Shown piece after piece: positions 16,301 through 24,623 of a DNA stretch of 37,767 nt. The position numbers were made by a program, and so were the translations under genes. Numbering within the stretch: the first letter of the stretch is position 1; every line of letters begins with the position of its first letter. Location: NCBI GenBank assembly GCA_947453465.1, contig CANGGL010000012.1:1-37767 (forward strand), given 5' to 3'. Below the pieces are notes generated by a model. It searched no databases, was not told where the DNA came from, and was given only the letters and a program-made list of their open reading frames with translations. The DNA comes from Microbacteriaceae bacterium. Lineage in GTDB: Bacteria > Actinomycetota > Actinomycetes > Actinomycetales > Microbacteriaceae.

Positions 16301-16749
16301 TAGCCCAGTTTCGTGATGGCGCTATCGAGTGCCGCCTTGAAGGCGTCACTTGTAAAGGTTGCGCCACCCAGGTTGGCAAAGTTGGTGCCCTGTGCCTTAA
16401 TGGCGTCTTTCACCAAGTATGGAAAAGCCTGCTCACGGCCAGCGGTGGCACCTGATTGCCCAATATCAATGGCAGAAAGTTTGCCGGCTTTGCGAGTGAC
16501 CGCCAGTTGGATTGTTCCGTATTGATAAGGAATTGCGTCACTGGTTACGGTCTTGTCTGGCGGCAGCTTTGAGCCAGTGCCGGAAGTCACCGTCGAGGTA
16601 GTCGTTGGTGGGTTTAGGTAAGCGTTAACTCCATAGCCACCGGCAATGCTCAACAAACTAAGAACGGTCGCGCCAAGCTTCCACTTGCGCTTACTTGGCA
16701 GAGCAACCTCGGTGTACGGGCTGCCGGCATCACGGTTAGAACTTTGCAA
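16300..16749 (-). CDS. Membrane-anchored FMN-binding domain protein (second copy)
   Basis: A 149-residue protein with one N-terminal membrane segment (KLGATVLSLLSIAGGYGVNAYL), a short Thr-rich linker and a C-terminal FMN_bind domain. The expected covalent FMN site is the Thr of NLGGATFTSDAFKAAL, 19 residues from the C-terminus, where the canonical family motif is SGAT-type. A second SGAT lies upstream in GQSGATAGREQAFPYL. The open frame reaches 16800, but that would overlap the preceding gene by 65 bp. TTG at 16747-16749, with GGAG 7 nt upstream, is preferred and overlaps it by 14 bp. It is paralogous to the next gene and lies between it and apbE. Confidence 0.82.
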   Translation of the reverse strand: MQSSNRDAGSPYTEVALPSKRKWKLGATVLSLLSIAGGYGVNAYLNPPTTTSTVTSGTGSKLPPDKTVTSDAIPYQYGTIQLAVTRKAGKLSAIDIGQSGATAGREQAFPYLVKDAIKAQGTNFANLGGATFTSDAFKAALDSAITKLG

Positions 16750-17344
16750 GCGCAGACTCCAATGACTGTTTGAAGGCATCAGTGGTGAAGGTTGCGCCAC
16801 CTAGGTTGCCGAAGCCTGAGCCATTTGCCGAAACGGCATACTGAGTCAGGTATGGAAAGGCGCCCTGACGGCCACCGGTGGCACCCGACTGAAGCATGTT
16901 GACTGCCGTGATCTTGCCACCAGACTTCGTGACCGAAACCTGAACCGTGCCGTATCGGTAGTTGATTGAGCTACCGCTCTTGGTGACGGATGAAGCGGCT
17001 GGCGCTGGTGCGGCCGTTGTTTGAGTTGGTGTTGGTGCTGCTGTGGTTTGGGTCGGGCTCGATGCCGCCGTGGTCTGGCTTGGCTTCGGGGCCTGAGATG
17101 CGGCGTTAGAAGTAGCGGCCGGCTTTGCCGGGGTTGAAGAGGTTGAAGTAGTCGGGGTGGCCGTTGATGTAGCCGTGGATGTGTTCGGCGTAGCGCTCTG
17201 ACTGGCTGTGGTCGTGGCACCTGAGACCGGTGCTGCCACGGCGTTGAAACCTGCTGCAGCCGGGGCAGACTGGCCGGCCTGATAACCGGCGGCCACTAGA
17301 CCGAGCGAGAGAATGCTTAGGAACGACTTAGTACCTTTTCTCAC
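16736..17344 (-). CDS. Secreted or anchored FMN-binding domain protein with long Thr/Pro/Ala linker
   Basis: A 202-residue protein. The N-terminal hydrophobic segment (FLSILSLGLVAAGYQAG, about 7-23) is a signal or anchor. Residues 30-115 are a low-complexity Ser/Thr/Ala/Pro linker with repeated TPTQTTAAP units that could span the wall. The FMN_bind domain occupies about 117-202. The probable flavinylated residue is T185 in NLGGATFTTDAFKQSLESA. Additional SGAT strings lie in NMLQSGATGGRQGAF and, oddly, in the linker (PVSGATTTAS). The GTG start overlaps the ferric-reductase stop by 4 bp (GTGA). It is predicted to carry electrons outward from the membrane flavoprotein. Confidence 0.88.
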   Translation of the reverse strand: MRKGTKSFLSILSLGLVAAGYQAGQSAPAAAGFNAVAAPVSGATTTASQSATPNTSTATSTATPTTSTSSTPAKPAATSNAASQAPKPSQTTAASSPTQTTAAPTPTQTTAAPAPAASSVTKSGSSINYRYGTVQVSVTKSGGKITAVNMLQSGATGGRQGAFPYLTQYAVSANGSGFGNLGGATFTTDAFKQSLESALAKF

Positions 17345-18750
17345 CAGGCAAACTCCTCTGCGTGAACTTGGTTGGCTGGGGTGCCAGCGCGGAGCACGGT
17401 TTTTTCAACCGAGTGGGTCCAGCCGGTAGGGCCACAAATGAAGATGTCTGAGTCGACAAGTTTTGGTGCAATCTGAGCTAGGCGAACCAAGTCAGATCGT
17501 CCGGTGCCGTCGGCGTTCATCCATGAGGAGTGGTTGGCACGAGGGCCAGACATAACCTCAAGTTTGAAACCGCGGTGGCGGCAGAGAACCTGAATTTCTT
17601 CAAGCAGGGCCGCATCCTTGTCATTTCGAACACGATAGATCACTGTGACATCGCCGGGGCGAGCAGCCAGTGATTCGGCGAGTGCTCGAATTGGCGGGAT
17701 GCCGATGCCTGAGGCAACCAAGACAACTTTTTCTTTGGTGCGGCGGTCTTCGGTGAAGACACCGTATGGGCCCTCGAGAAGAACCGGAGTGCCCGGTTTG
17801 ATGTGCTGAAGCAGGCCGGTGTCATCGCCACGCTTGCCGATGGTGAACCGAACATAACGTGAGTTTGGCGCTGCCGAAATTGAGAATGGGTGAGGGCGCC
17901 ACCACTGCGTTGGGGTGAGCACGCGCAGCATGTAAAACTGCCCGGCCTTGCCGCCAAGCTTGGCAACATTCTTGCCGCTCAGATAAATCGAACTGCTGTC
18001 GCTAGATGCCGAGACAACCGACTGAACCTTTAGGCCAACTACAAAGTGACGAAGCAACGGTGACAGCACGCGATACCAGGCCAGGTTGAAGACCACGAAG
18101 AGGTAAAGGGTTACCCAGAAGACGGTCTGAACCGGCTTGCCATGGATGTCGCTGCCAGTCGAGAACTGGTGCGGAACTGCTGCTAACACCGAGATGTAAG
18201 ACATGATGTGAACCAGGTACCAGGCCTCATAGCTCATCTTGCGGCGGGCAAAGTTGAGCGAGGTAACGACAACGGCAATCATCAAGAACAAACCGATGGT
18301 TGCTGTCCACATGTCTGGCACGTTAACAAAAAGATTGACCATTTCGTCAACCAGGTTCTTGCCATCGGTGATTGCAAAGCTGGTTAGTGAGGCCAGAAAG
18401 TGCGCGACCACAAAGTAAAGCACCGGCTTGCCGAGTTTCTTGTGGGCCAGGGTGGCGCGGTCGTGGCCATAGAACTTGTCGATCCAGGGCACACGAGCAA
18501 TAAGCAACATGTGGATGAGCAGAAGATCGGTGCCAACCAAGGCAGTCAAACGGCTTAGGGCGTTAAGGGCCGAAGGCACATCCGTGATGTGGGCAAGGCC
18601 GCCATCAACCAAGAACATTACGGTGACTGCGATAACGGTGCCCCAGGCAATTGCCTCAATCACGTCTTGGGCACGCTTTAGGCGCAGGAATTTCTTGTAG
18701 CCCAAGCGGACCTTGCCCGTTGGCTTCACGAAAGTTACCTGAGTTGTCAT
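17341..18750 (-). CDS. Ferric-reductase-like transmembrane flavoprotein with FAD/NAD(P) domain
   Basis: A 469-residue membrane oxidoreductase. About six TM helices (residues 31-230) form a ferric-reductase-like b-haem domain, with candidate haem ligands among H80, H117, H181 and H194. A cytosolic ferredoxin-reductase module follows: FAD motif RPHPFSIS at 285-292, NAD(P) loop ASGIGIPPIRAL near 347-357 and FICGPTGW near the C-terminus. It would take electrons from NAD(P)H across the membrane to the covalent flavin proteins encoded immediately downstream. The ATG at 18750 has AAGACT 6 nt upstream, a weaker version of the local -10 pattern. It is the first gene of the operon. Confidence 0.92.
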   Translation of the reverse strand: MTTQVTFVKPTGKVRLGYKKFLRLKRAQDVIEAIAWGTVIAVTVMFLVDGGLAHITDVPSALNALSRLTALVGTDLLLIHMLLIARVPWIDKFYGHDRATLAHKKLGKPVLYFVVAHFLASLTSFAITDGKNLVDEMVNLFVNVPDMWTATIGLFLMIAVVVTSLNFARRKMSYEAWYLVHIMSYISVLAAVPHQFSTGSDIHGKPVQTVFWVTLYLFVVFNLAWYRVLSPLLRHFVVGLKVQSVVSASSDSSSIYLSGKNVAKLGGKAGQFYMLRVLTPTQWWRPHPFSISAAPNSRYVRFTIGKRGDDTGLLQHIKPGTPVLLEGPYGVFTEDRRTKEKVVLVASGIGIPPIRALAESLAARPGDVTVIYRVRNDKDAALLEEIQVLCRHRGFKLEVMSGPRANHSSWMNADGTGRSDLVRLAQIAPKLVDSDIFICGPTGWTHSVEKTVLRAGTPANQVHAEEFAW

Positions 18751-18814
18751 GCCTTCAGTCTTGCGAACCTGTCTGGGAGAAGTCTGGGAGCAACCTGCGT
18801 GTGACGTGTAAGTG

Positions 18815-19363
18815 TCACCAGGTTGACGGAGCTGGTTCCTTGCCCTTTGGCAGAGCCGAATCGGCCGCCCAGGTCTTCACCCAGGCCGGCAAAATCGGCT
18901 CAGGGCCAACCCAGTCGTGCGTGATTTCGAGAACTTCGGCCGGAGTGACGATTCCACGGCTCTTCTTCAAGAAGCGAATGCGCACGATGCCCTGGGTGTA
19001 AATCTCGCCGTTGACCACCATTCGCTGGTCAAAGTAGAAAGCGTGTTCGTCCCAACCAATCACCTTCGACTCCATGTCGAACTTCTGCCAAGGCATCAGT
19101 GATTTTCTGAATGTAATGGTCTCGGCAACCACCACCGGATACCAACCGAGGTCTTTCCAGTGCTTCCAGGTGCTTGATCGCAGAGCCAGGTCATAACGGC
19201 TCAAATCAAACAGCACCGGAAACTTGCCATTATTCATATGCTGAAAAACGTCAAGGTCGCTCGGCCAGACTCGAAACGAGCGCTTGCCAACATCAGACCA
19301 GTGCAGTTTTGAACGAAACCGCCATGAGACGAGTTCATAAAAGAGTCGCAGCCAAAGATTCAC
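18815..19363 (-). CDS. Acyl-CoA thioesterase-like hot-dog protein
   Basis: A 182-residue hot-dog-fold protein of the 4HBT-like/THEM6 group that would hydrolyse acyl-CoA or acyl-carrier thioesters. The signature is WPSDLDVFQHMNNGKFPVLF, with the catalytic Asp and the conserved His-Met-Asn-Asn. AETITFRKSLMPWQKFDME and YFDQRMVVNGEIYTQGIV provide the beta-strand core. The GTG start at 19363 lies 24 nt after the M13 peptidase stop, with AGTAGG upstream as ribosome site, so the two are likely one transcript. The substrate is unknown. Confidence 0.87.
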   Translation of the reverse strand: MNLWLRLFYELVSWRFRSKLHWSDVGKRSFRVWPSDLDVFQHMNNGKFPVLFDLSRYDLALRSSTWKHWKDLGWYPVVVAETITFRKSLMPWQKFDMESKVIGWDEHAFYFDQRMVVNGEIYTQGIVRIRFLKKSRGIVTPAEVLEITHDWVGPEPILPAWVKTWAADSALPKGKEPAPSTW

Positions 19364-19387
19364 GAGTTACCTACTTCTAGAAGGGAT

Positions 19388-21352
19388 TTACCAGATCTTG
19401 ACGCGCAAAGATGGGTCTAACCACAACTTGTCGCCCGGCTTCACATCGAAGGCCTCATAGAAGGCATCGATGTTGCGCACGATCTGGTTGCAACGGAACT
19501 CCGCTGGCGAGTGAGGGTCGGTGGCCAGACGCTGAATCAGAATTTCATCGCGGCCCTTGGTGCGCCAAGCCTGAGCCCAGCTCAAGAACAAGCGCTGACG
19601 GCCGGTTAGGCCATCAACCACAGAATCTTCGCGGTCGCCAAGCATCATCTCGTAGGCCTTGTAAGCAATGCCCAAACCACCCAGGTCACCGATGTTCTCA
19701 CCGATGGTTAGCTCACCGTTGACCTTGTGCTCGTCACCCAACTGCGATGGCGAAAGCTCGTTGTACTGCCCAATTAGCGCGCCGGTCAAGTTCTCGAATG
19801 CCTCGCGGTCGGCATCCGACCACCAAGACTCAAGCTTGCCGTCACCGTCATATTTGCTGCCCTGGTCATCGAAGCCGTGGCCAATTTCGTGACCGATGAC
19901 GCCACCGATGGCACCAAAGTTCACGGCATCGTCGGTTGACAGTGAGAAGAACGGTGGCTGCAGGATGGCCGCCGGGAAGACGATCTCGTTGAAGCCAGGG
20001 TTGTAATAAGCGTTCACGGTCTGCGGAGTCATGAACCACTCATCGCGGTCAATCGGGCTGCCAATCTTGGCCAGCTCCTTTGCGGCACCCCAGGCCGAAA
20101 CTCGGCGAACGTTGCCAACCAGGTCATCGCGGCGAATCTCGATTGAGCTGTAGTCCTTCCACTTAACCGGGAAGCCGATCTTCGGGGTGAACTTGTCTAG
20201 CTTGGTGAGCGCCTTGACCTTGGTCTCCTCGGTCATCCACTCGAGACCCTTAATGCTGTCTCGGTAGGCCTCGATCAGGTAGCCGACCAATTCATCCATA
20301 CGTGTCTTGGCTTCGGACGGGAAGTACTTGTCGACATAGATCTTGCCGATGGCCTCACCTAGCGAACCCTCGACGAGTGAAACAGCGCGCTTCCAGCGGG
20401 CACGGTTCATCGGTGCACCGGTCAACTTGGTGCCATAGAAGTCAAATCGCTCGTTGACGAAGTCATCGCTCAGCAGGCTAGAGGTTGAGCGAATAACTTG
20501 CCAGGCCATCCATAGCTTGATGGTCTCAAGGTGATCGCTGTTCCAGAGACCAGACAGGCCCTCGAAGAAGCTCGGCATGCAAACGTTGAGCTCAGCTAAA
20601 ACCTTGTCGTCGAACTGGGCCGCCTTCAACCAGATGTTCCAGTCAAAGGTCGGTGTCAGCGCCTCTAGCTGCGCGCGTGCGGTTAGGTTGTAGGTCTTCT
20701 CGGCGTCGCGAGTGGCCACGTTGTCCCAGTGCAGCTTGGCCATCTCGGTCTCGAAATGCATGATCTTGGCAGCGGCGGCGGCTGCTTCATCGGCATCCCA
20801 GCCGGCAAAGGTCAACATCTGGGCAATGTGAGGCACGTATGCATCGCGAATCTCGGCATGCTTTTCTTCGCGGTAATAAGCCTCGTCGGGCAAACCCAAA
20901 CCACCCTGTGACATGTTGATGATGTAACGGTCAGGGTTGCCCTCATCATTGTCAACCCAGAGGCCAAACAGCCCCGATAGACCCTGGTGCTCATAGGTGC
21001 CAAGCAACTTGGTGGCATCATCGATCTGGCGAATCTGCTCGATCAGTTTCAGGTCGGCGGCAATTGGTGCTGCGCCGAGTTCGTTGGCACGCTCTTCATC
21101 CAAGAATGAGGCATAGAGGTCACCAATCTGCTGGCTAACCCCAGGCTGCGGGTCAGCGGCAGCGGCTTCAAGAACCTCGCGCACGGCGGCCTCAGAATCG
21201 TCGGCCAGCATCGCAAAAGCGCCATAAATTGCTTTATCTTCAGGGATGTCGACCTCGGCGAACCACTTGCCGTTCACATGCTGAAACAGGTCGTCCTGTG
21301 GGCGGATGTTGGCGTTGAGTTCATTGGCGTCGATGCCTGGCTTCATGCTCAT
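19388..21352 (-). CDS. M13 family zinc metallopeptidase (PepO/neprilysin-like)
   Basis: A 654-residue endopeptidase with zinc motif HEIGH (H488, E489, H492) in [16 protein letters not shown]. The third ligand E552 lies in ENIGDLGG with D556, and the substrate-binding NAYYNP segment lies upstream. The C-terminus ends KIW, matching the conserved terminal Trp of the family. There is no signal peptide or membrane anchor, so it is predicted to be cytosolic and to degrade small peptides, as PepO does. The ATG at 21352 has -10 TAGGAT exactly 6 nt upstream. It heads an operon with the thioesterase gene and is divergent from trhO. Confidence 0.96.
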   Translation of the reverse strand: MSMKPGIDANELNANIRPQDDLFQHVNGKWFAEVDIPEDKAIYGAFAMLADDSEAAVREVLEAAAADPQPGVSQQIGDLYASFLDEERANELGAAPIAADLKLIEQIRQIDDATKLLGTYEHQGLSGLFGLWVDNDEGNPDRYIINMSQGGLGLPDEAYYREEKHAEIRDAYVPHIAQMLTFAGWDADEAAAAAAKIMHFETEMAKLHWDNVATRDAEKTYNLTARAQLEALTPTFDWNIWLKAAQFDDKVLAELNVCMPSFFEGLSGLWNSDHLETIKLWMAWQVIRSTSSLLSDDFVNERFDFYGTKLTGAPMNRARWKRAVSLVEGSLGEAIGKIYVDKYFPSEAKTRMDELVGYLIEAYRDSIKGLEWMTEETKVKALTKLDKFTPKIGFPVKWKDYSSIEIRRDDLVGNVRRVSAWGAAKELAKIGSPIDRDEWFMTPQTVNAYYNPGFNEIVFPAAILQPPFFSLSTDDAVNFGAIGGVIGHEIGHGFDDQGSKYDGDGKLESWWSDADREAFENLTGALIGQYNELSPSQLGDEHKVNGELTIGENIGDLGGLGIAYKAYEMMLGDREDSVVDGLTGRQRLFLSWAQAWRTKGRDEILIQRLATDPHSPAEFRCNQIVRNIDAFYEAFDVKPGDKLWLDPSLRVKIW

Positions 21353-21358
21353 TCCTAC

Positions 21359-21364
21359 ATCCTA
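21359..21364 (-). promoter_or_regulatory. -10 element of the M13 peptidase gene, leaderless geometry
   Basis: TAGGAT on the minus strand, then GTAGGA (6 nt), then the ATG at 21352. Confidence 0.7.
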
Positions 21365-21426
21365 AATCTCCCCGGCGACAACTAGCTCCAGCATTTGCCG
21401 CCCTGTTGTTCAGCGACCCCCGCGTT

Positions 21427-21432
21427 TACAAT
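21427..21432 (+). promoter_or_regulatory. -10 element of trhO, leaderless geometry
   Basis: TACAAT, then AAAAGG (6 nt), then the GTG at 21439. A strong -10 match that fixes the start codon of the gene. Confidence 0.75.
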
Positions 21433-21438
21433 AAAAGG

Positions 21439-22350
21439 GTGGACCTTCAAAAAATCATCTTGTATTACGGCTTTGCTCCGGTTGCCGACCCTGTTGCGCT
21501 AAAGCTTTGGCAGAAGACCCTTTGTGAGTCTCTGGGTCTCAAGGGTCGCATCATAGTTTCGCAGCACGGCATCAACGGCACCCTCGGTGGCGACATGATG
21601 GCTTTGAAGAAGTATGTGCGCCAGACCCGTGAATATCCGGGCTTCGGCAAGATTGATTTCAAGTGGTCAGATGGCACCGGCGAAGACTTTCCGCGTCTAT
21701 CGGTGAAGAACCGCGATGAGCTGGTTGCATTCAAGGCCCCCGATGAGGTTGAGGTTGACAAGTCTGGCGTGACCAACGGCGGCAAGCACCTGAAGCCCGC
21801 CCAGGTGAACCAACTGGTTGAAGAACGCGGCGATGACGTGGTCTTCTTTGATGGCCGCAATGCCTTCGAGGCCAAGATCGGCAAGTTCAAGAACGCCATC
21901 GTGCCTGATGTTCAGACCTCTCACGACTTCATTGCCGAGCTCGAATCTGGCAAGTATGACCACATCAAAGACAAGCCAATCGTCACTTACTGCACCGGCG
22001 GCATTCGTTGCGAAATTCTCTCTGCCGTGATGATTAAGCGCGGCTTCAAAGAGGTTTACCAAATCGATGGCGGCATCGTTCGCTATGGCGAGACCTTCAA
22101 AGACAAGGGCCTCTGGGAAGGCTCGCTTTACATCTTTGACGACCGCATGGTTCAAGACTTCAGCGATGAAGCAAAGGTCATCGGCGAATGTGAGAACTGT
22201 GGTGGTGCCACGAACTCGTTCCGCAACTGTGCCAACGTTGGCTGCAAAGACCTAGTTTTGCTTTGCGACACTTGCTATGCCGACCCAAGTCACTCGGAGC
22301 ACAAAGACACCCATACCCGCGGCAAGCGACACGCTCAGCAGGTTGGCTAG
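21439..22350 (+). CDS. trhO: tRNA uridine-34 hydroxylase, rhodanese family
   Basis: A 303-residue TrhO/YceA-type protein that uses O2 to hydroxylate uridine 34 of some tRNAs. It has an N-terminal acylphosphatase-like domain ([15 protein letters not shown] through GINGTLGG). A rhodanese domain with catalytic Cys in [11 protein letters not shown] follows. The C-terminal part has Cys pairs ([23 protein letters not shown] and LLCDTCY) resembling a zinc site. The frame extends to a TTG at 21406, but the GTG at 21439 is chosen because TACAAT precedes it by 6 nt and because homologues begin near this point. It is followed by a compact terminator. Confidence 0.93.
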   Translation: MDLQKIILYYGFAPVADPVALKLWQKTLCESLGLKGRIIVSQHGINGTLGGDMMALKKYVRQTREYPGFGKIDFKWSDGTGEDFPRLSVKNRDELVAFKAPDEVEVDKSGVTNGGKHLKPAQVNQLVEERGDDVVFFDGRNAFEAKIGKFKNAIVPDVQTSHDFIAELESGKYDHIKDKPIVTYCTGGIRCEILSAVMIKRGFKEVYQIDGGIVRYGETFKDKGLWEGSLYIFDDRMVQDFSDEAKVIGECENCGGATNSFRNCANVGCKDLVLLCDTCYADPSHSEHKDTHTRGKRHAQQVG

Positions 22351-22361
22351 CCCAATTTGCT

Positions 22362-22379
22362 GGGGATAACCCCTTTTTT
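22362..22379 (+). terminator. Terminator of trhO
   Basis: GGGG-ATAA-CCCC followed by six T residues, 12 nt after the trhO stop. The stem is short (4 bp) but all G-C. Confidence 0.6.
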
Positions 22380-22400
22380 GTCTGGACATTAGACCAGACA
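22379..22400. promoter_or_regulatory. Inverted repeat upstream of the first surface-protein gene
   Basis: Perfect 7-bp arms TGTCTGG / CCAGACA around an 8-nt centre, ending 16 nt before the ATG at 22417. The first 12 bases (TGTCTGGACATT) recur with one change upstream of the paralogous gene (24552-24563), suggesting a common regulator. Confidence 0.45.
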
Positions 22401-22416
22401 TTGCGACTCTAGTCTT

Positions 22417-24435
22417 ATGACTAGTTCAAACACACTCAAAAAAATCATCTCGATCGGCGCGGCCGCGCTGCTCGCAATTGGCGGTTCTCTCGTTTCAGCT
22501 GAAGCGGCTCACGCCACCACATCTTCAAACATCAACGGACTTTCGGTTTATCGCCTGAGTTCAGCAGCCCGCGGCGCCAGCTCAACTTACACCGTCACCG
22601 CTGGCTCATCAGAGCGCATTTCAAGCTTTGTCTATGACGAGACCTTTCCTGCTTTATCCGCCGGTGGTGCGCTCTCAGTCGCGTTCACACTTCCATCCGG
22701 TGTAACAATTCCGTATAACAACAGCCTTTCGGTGATTACTGCCACCTCAAGCTATTCATCCACGGCTGCCGCTACGACCGCCTCCCCTTACACGACTTAC
22801 ACCTACAACCTGACTGCCGATAACAACCGCATCTCAACCAATTTGCGCGCAAGCCTTCAGCTTCAAGGTTTGAGCACCGGTCAGTCGTTGAACGTGACCG
22901 CCGTCGTGACACTGGCCGGTAGCGCAGTCACACCGACCGGTTCACCGACTGGCACCTCTTCTGGTTTTGGTATGGGAGACACAGTGCGCGGAACCGGAGG
23001 CATCCTGACCTCGTCCGGCGACACCTATACCGCCAGCGCCGGTGACTTTGCTGTCACACCTCAGGTTAGCTACATGAACAACTGCATCTGGTCGGGCAGT
23101 TCAACCGTGACCGCAGGTCAGGTTTATCAAACGGTTTGGAGCAATGGCTCAGGCCCAGCGATCACCAGCAGTTATGCGTCGAGCTCTTACTTCGCCAGCA
23201 CCACTCAGAACCTAGCGGGAACCTACGCATCTGGCTCGACATCATTCACCGTGCCTAACCCAGCGCCGGAAGTTTTGAGCATCAACCCTTCGGCAATCAT
23301 CACGAACCTTCAGCCAGGTGACGCGATTGCCCCAACATTCAAGGTAGTGAAACAAGGCGCAACCGCAGACTTGCTCGAGCCATGCACACGTGACGAGGCT
23401 CTGCCTGCAGTCACAGGAACTGCAAACTCGTCAGCTGGTTCAGTCACACTGACGCTCACCCCTCCAACGACATCAGCGCACTATGCAGGTTGGTCAAACT
23501 TCGCTCTTTATGCCTGCGTTTCGTCGATTACAAACTGTGGTCAACGAAGCACATTCGGCCCGCCAAGCGCCAGCTTTGGCTACATGGGTCCGTTGCAGGC
23601 ATCGACAACTTCGGTGACCATCGATGCTCAGCACATGATCGCGTTCTCAATCACCATGGGGCAACCAATGCCTCACTGGGACCCATCTGTGGAATACAAA
23701 TACGTGGCTATTTACATGCCAAACCAGGGCACAAACTTCCAGGGCGTCACTGCCGTCTCGGCGCTTTATTCGGCTAGTGCACCCGTTTCGAACAGCAACT
23801 CGAACTCAAACTCGGGCAACAGCTCGAGCACCCCTTCGGTGAGCGTTCCAACCGCGGTTGCTCCAACTTGGCAGGCACCCTTGCTCAAGTCAGTTGTGGC
23901 TATCGGCAAGAAAATCGAAACCTTGGGTGGCACTCTTGCTCTCACCGACGGTGACTTTTCAAGCTTGAAGTCGGTGACCATTGGCGGCAAGAATGTTGCC
24001 TTCACCACCGCTTCAAACGGCTCGGTTTCGATCCCGGTTCCGGCTGGCACCAATGGCACCAGCGCAGACCTAGTGGTTACCTTCACCGGCGGCATGATGA
24101 CCATCCAAGATGGCATCAAGTATGTTGCCCCGGTTGACGTGGCCAAGGTTGCCGAGTCAACGATCAGCGGCTTCGCAAAAAACTCGATGAAGGTCAGCCC
24201 GGCTTTGGCTGCCTCGATTCAGTATGCGGCTCAGATTAACCGAACCGCTAACTCAGTGGTTTGCACCGGTTATGCAGCATCAAAGGCAGGGGTGGCAGCA
24301 GCAACCGCACGCGCCACCGCAACCTGCGGTTATGCAACCAAGGTCAACGACCTGCTTGTGAACAAGACCGTCAAGGTTTTGGTGAACGCAAAGCTTGCCA
24401 AGGCAGCTTCGGTTGGCATCAAGGTCTACAAATAA
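22417..24435 (+). CDS. Large secreted surface protein with paralogous C-terminal module
   Basis: A 672-residue exported protein of unknown function. The signal peptide is MTSSNTLKKIISIGAAALLAIGG, with probable cleavage after residues AEAAHA. Residues about 35-460 are Ser/Thr-rich beta-type sequence with a few Cys and no family that I recognise. A Ser/Asn low-complexity linker follows at about 450-470. Residues 483-672 form a module 60% identical (my count, no gaps) to the end of the neighbouring gene. It has an Ig-like part (SLKSVTIGGKNVAF...IQDGIKYV) and a part with two Cys (CTGY...ARATATC) loosely like an OmpA-type fold. There is no LPXTG sorting signal or C-terminal anchor. GACTCT lies 6 nt before the ATG. 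Confidence 0.85.
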   Translation: MTSSNTLKKIISIGAAALLAIGGSLVSAEAAHATTSSNINGLSVYRLSSAARGASSTYTVTAGSSERISSFVYDETFPALSAGGALSVAFTLPSGVTIPYNNSLSVITATSSYSSTAAATTASPYTTYTYNLTADNNRISTNLRASLQLQGLSTGQSLNVTAVVTLAGSAVTPTGSPTGTSSGFGMGDTVRGTGGILTSSGDTYTASAGDFAVTPQVSYMNNCIWSGSSTVTAGQVYQTVWSNGSGPAITSSYASSSYFASTTQNLAGTYASGSTSFTVPNPAPEVLSINPSAIITNLQPGDAIAPTFKVVKQGATADLLEPCTRDEALPAVTGTANSSAGSVTLTLTPPTTSAHYAGWSNFALYACVSSITNCGQRSTFGPPSASFGYMGPLQASTTSVTIDAQHMIAFSITMGQPMPHWDPSVEYKYVAIYMPNQGTNFQGVTAVSALYSASAPVSNSNSNSNSGNSSSTPSVSVPTAVAPTWQAPLLKSVVAIGKKIETLGGTLALTDGDFSSLKSVTIGGKNVAFTTASNGSVSIPVPAGTNGTSADLVVTFTGGMMTIQDGIKYVAPVDVAKVAESTISGFAKNSMKVSPALAASIQYAAQINRTANSVVCTGYAASKAGVAAATARATATCGYATKVNDLLVNKTVKVLVNAKLAKAASVGIKVYK

Positions 24436-24506
24436 CAACTCCTCAGCAGCTGCTTTAAGAGGCGGTTGCTAAGGGCAGTTTCTGAGCTCTAGACAGAGTT
24501 TCGAGA

Positions 24507-24548
24507 GGGTGCATCCCGCTGGTTTAGCCGGCAGGAGGCACCCTTTTG
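24507..24548 (+). terminator. Terminator after the first surface-protein gene
   Basis: GGGTGC pairs with GCACCC (24538-24543), with an inner stem GCTGG/CCGGC, followed by TTTT. It lies 71 nt after the stop codon. Confidence 0.65.
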
Positions 24549-24549
24549 A

Positions 24550-24563
24550 AATGTCCGGACATT
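24550..24563. promoter_or_regulatory. Perfect 14-bp palindrome upstream of the second surface-protein gene
   Basis: AATGTCCGGACATT is a perfect palindrome lying directly after the preceding terminator and 60 nt before the ATG at 24624. Its bases 24552-24563 match 11 of 12 positions of the inverted repeat upstream of the paralogous gene. Confidence 0.5.
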
Positions 24564-24623
24564 CCGGGGTTACCCTGAGTTTCCTTCAATTTGGCAAATT
24601 CACCCCTGCTATTACTAGCCCTT

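Noticed and set aside
22362-22379. GGGGATAACCCC taken as part of a riboswitch before the first surface gene
   Set aside because: It directly follows the trhO stop and ends in six T residues, so a terminator is the simpler reading; no other conserved RNA structure is visible.
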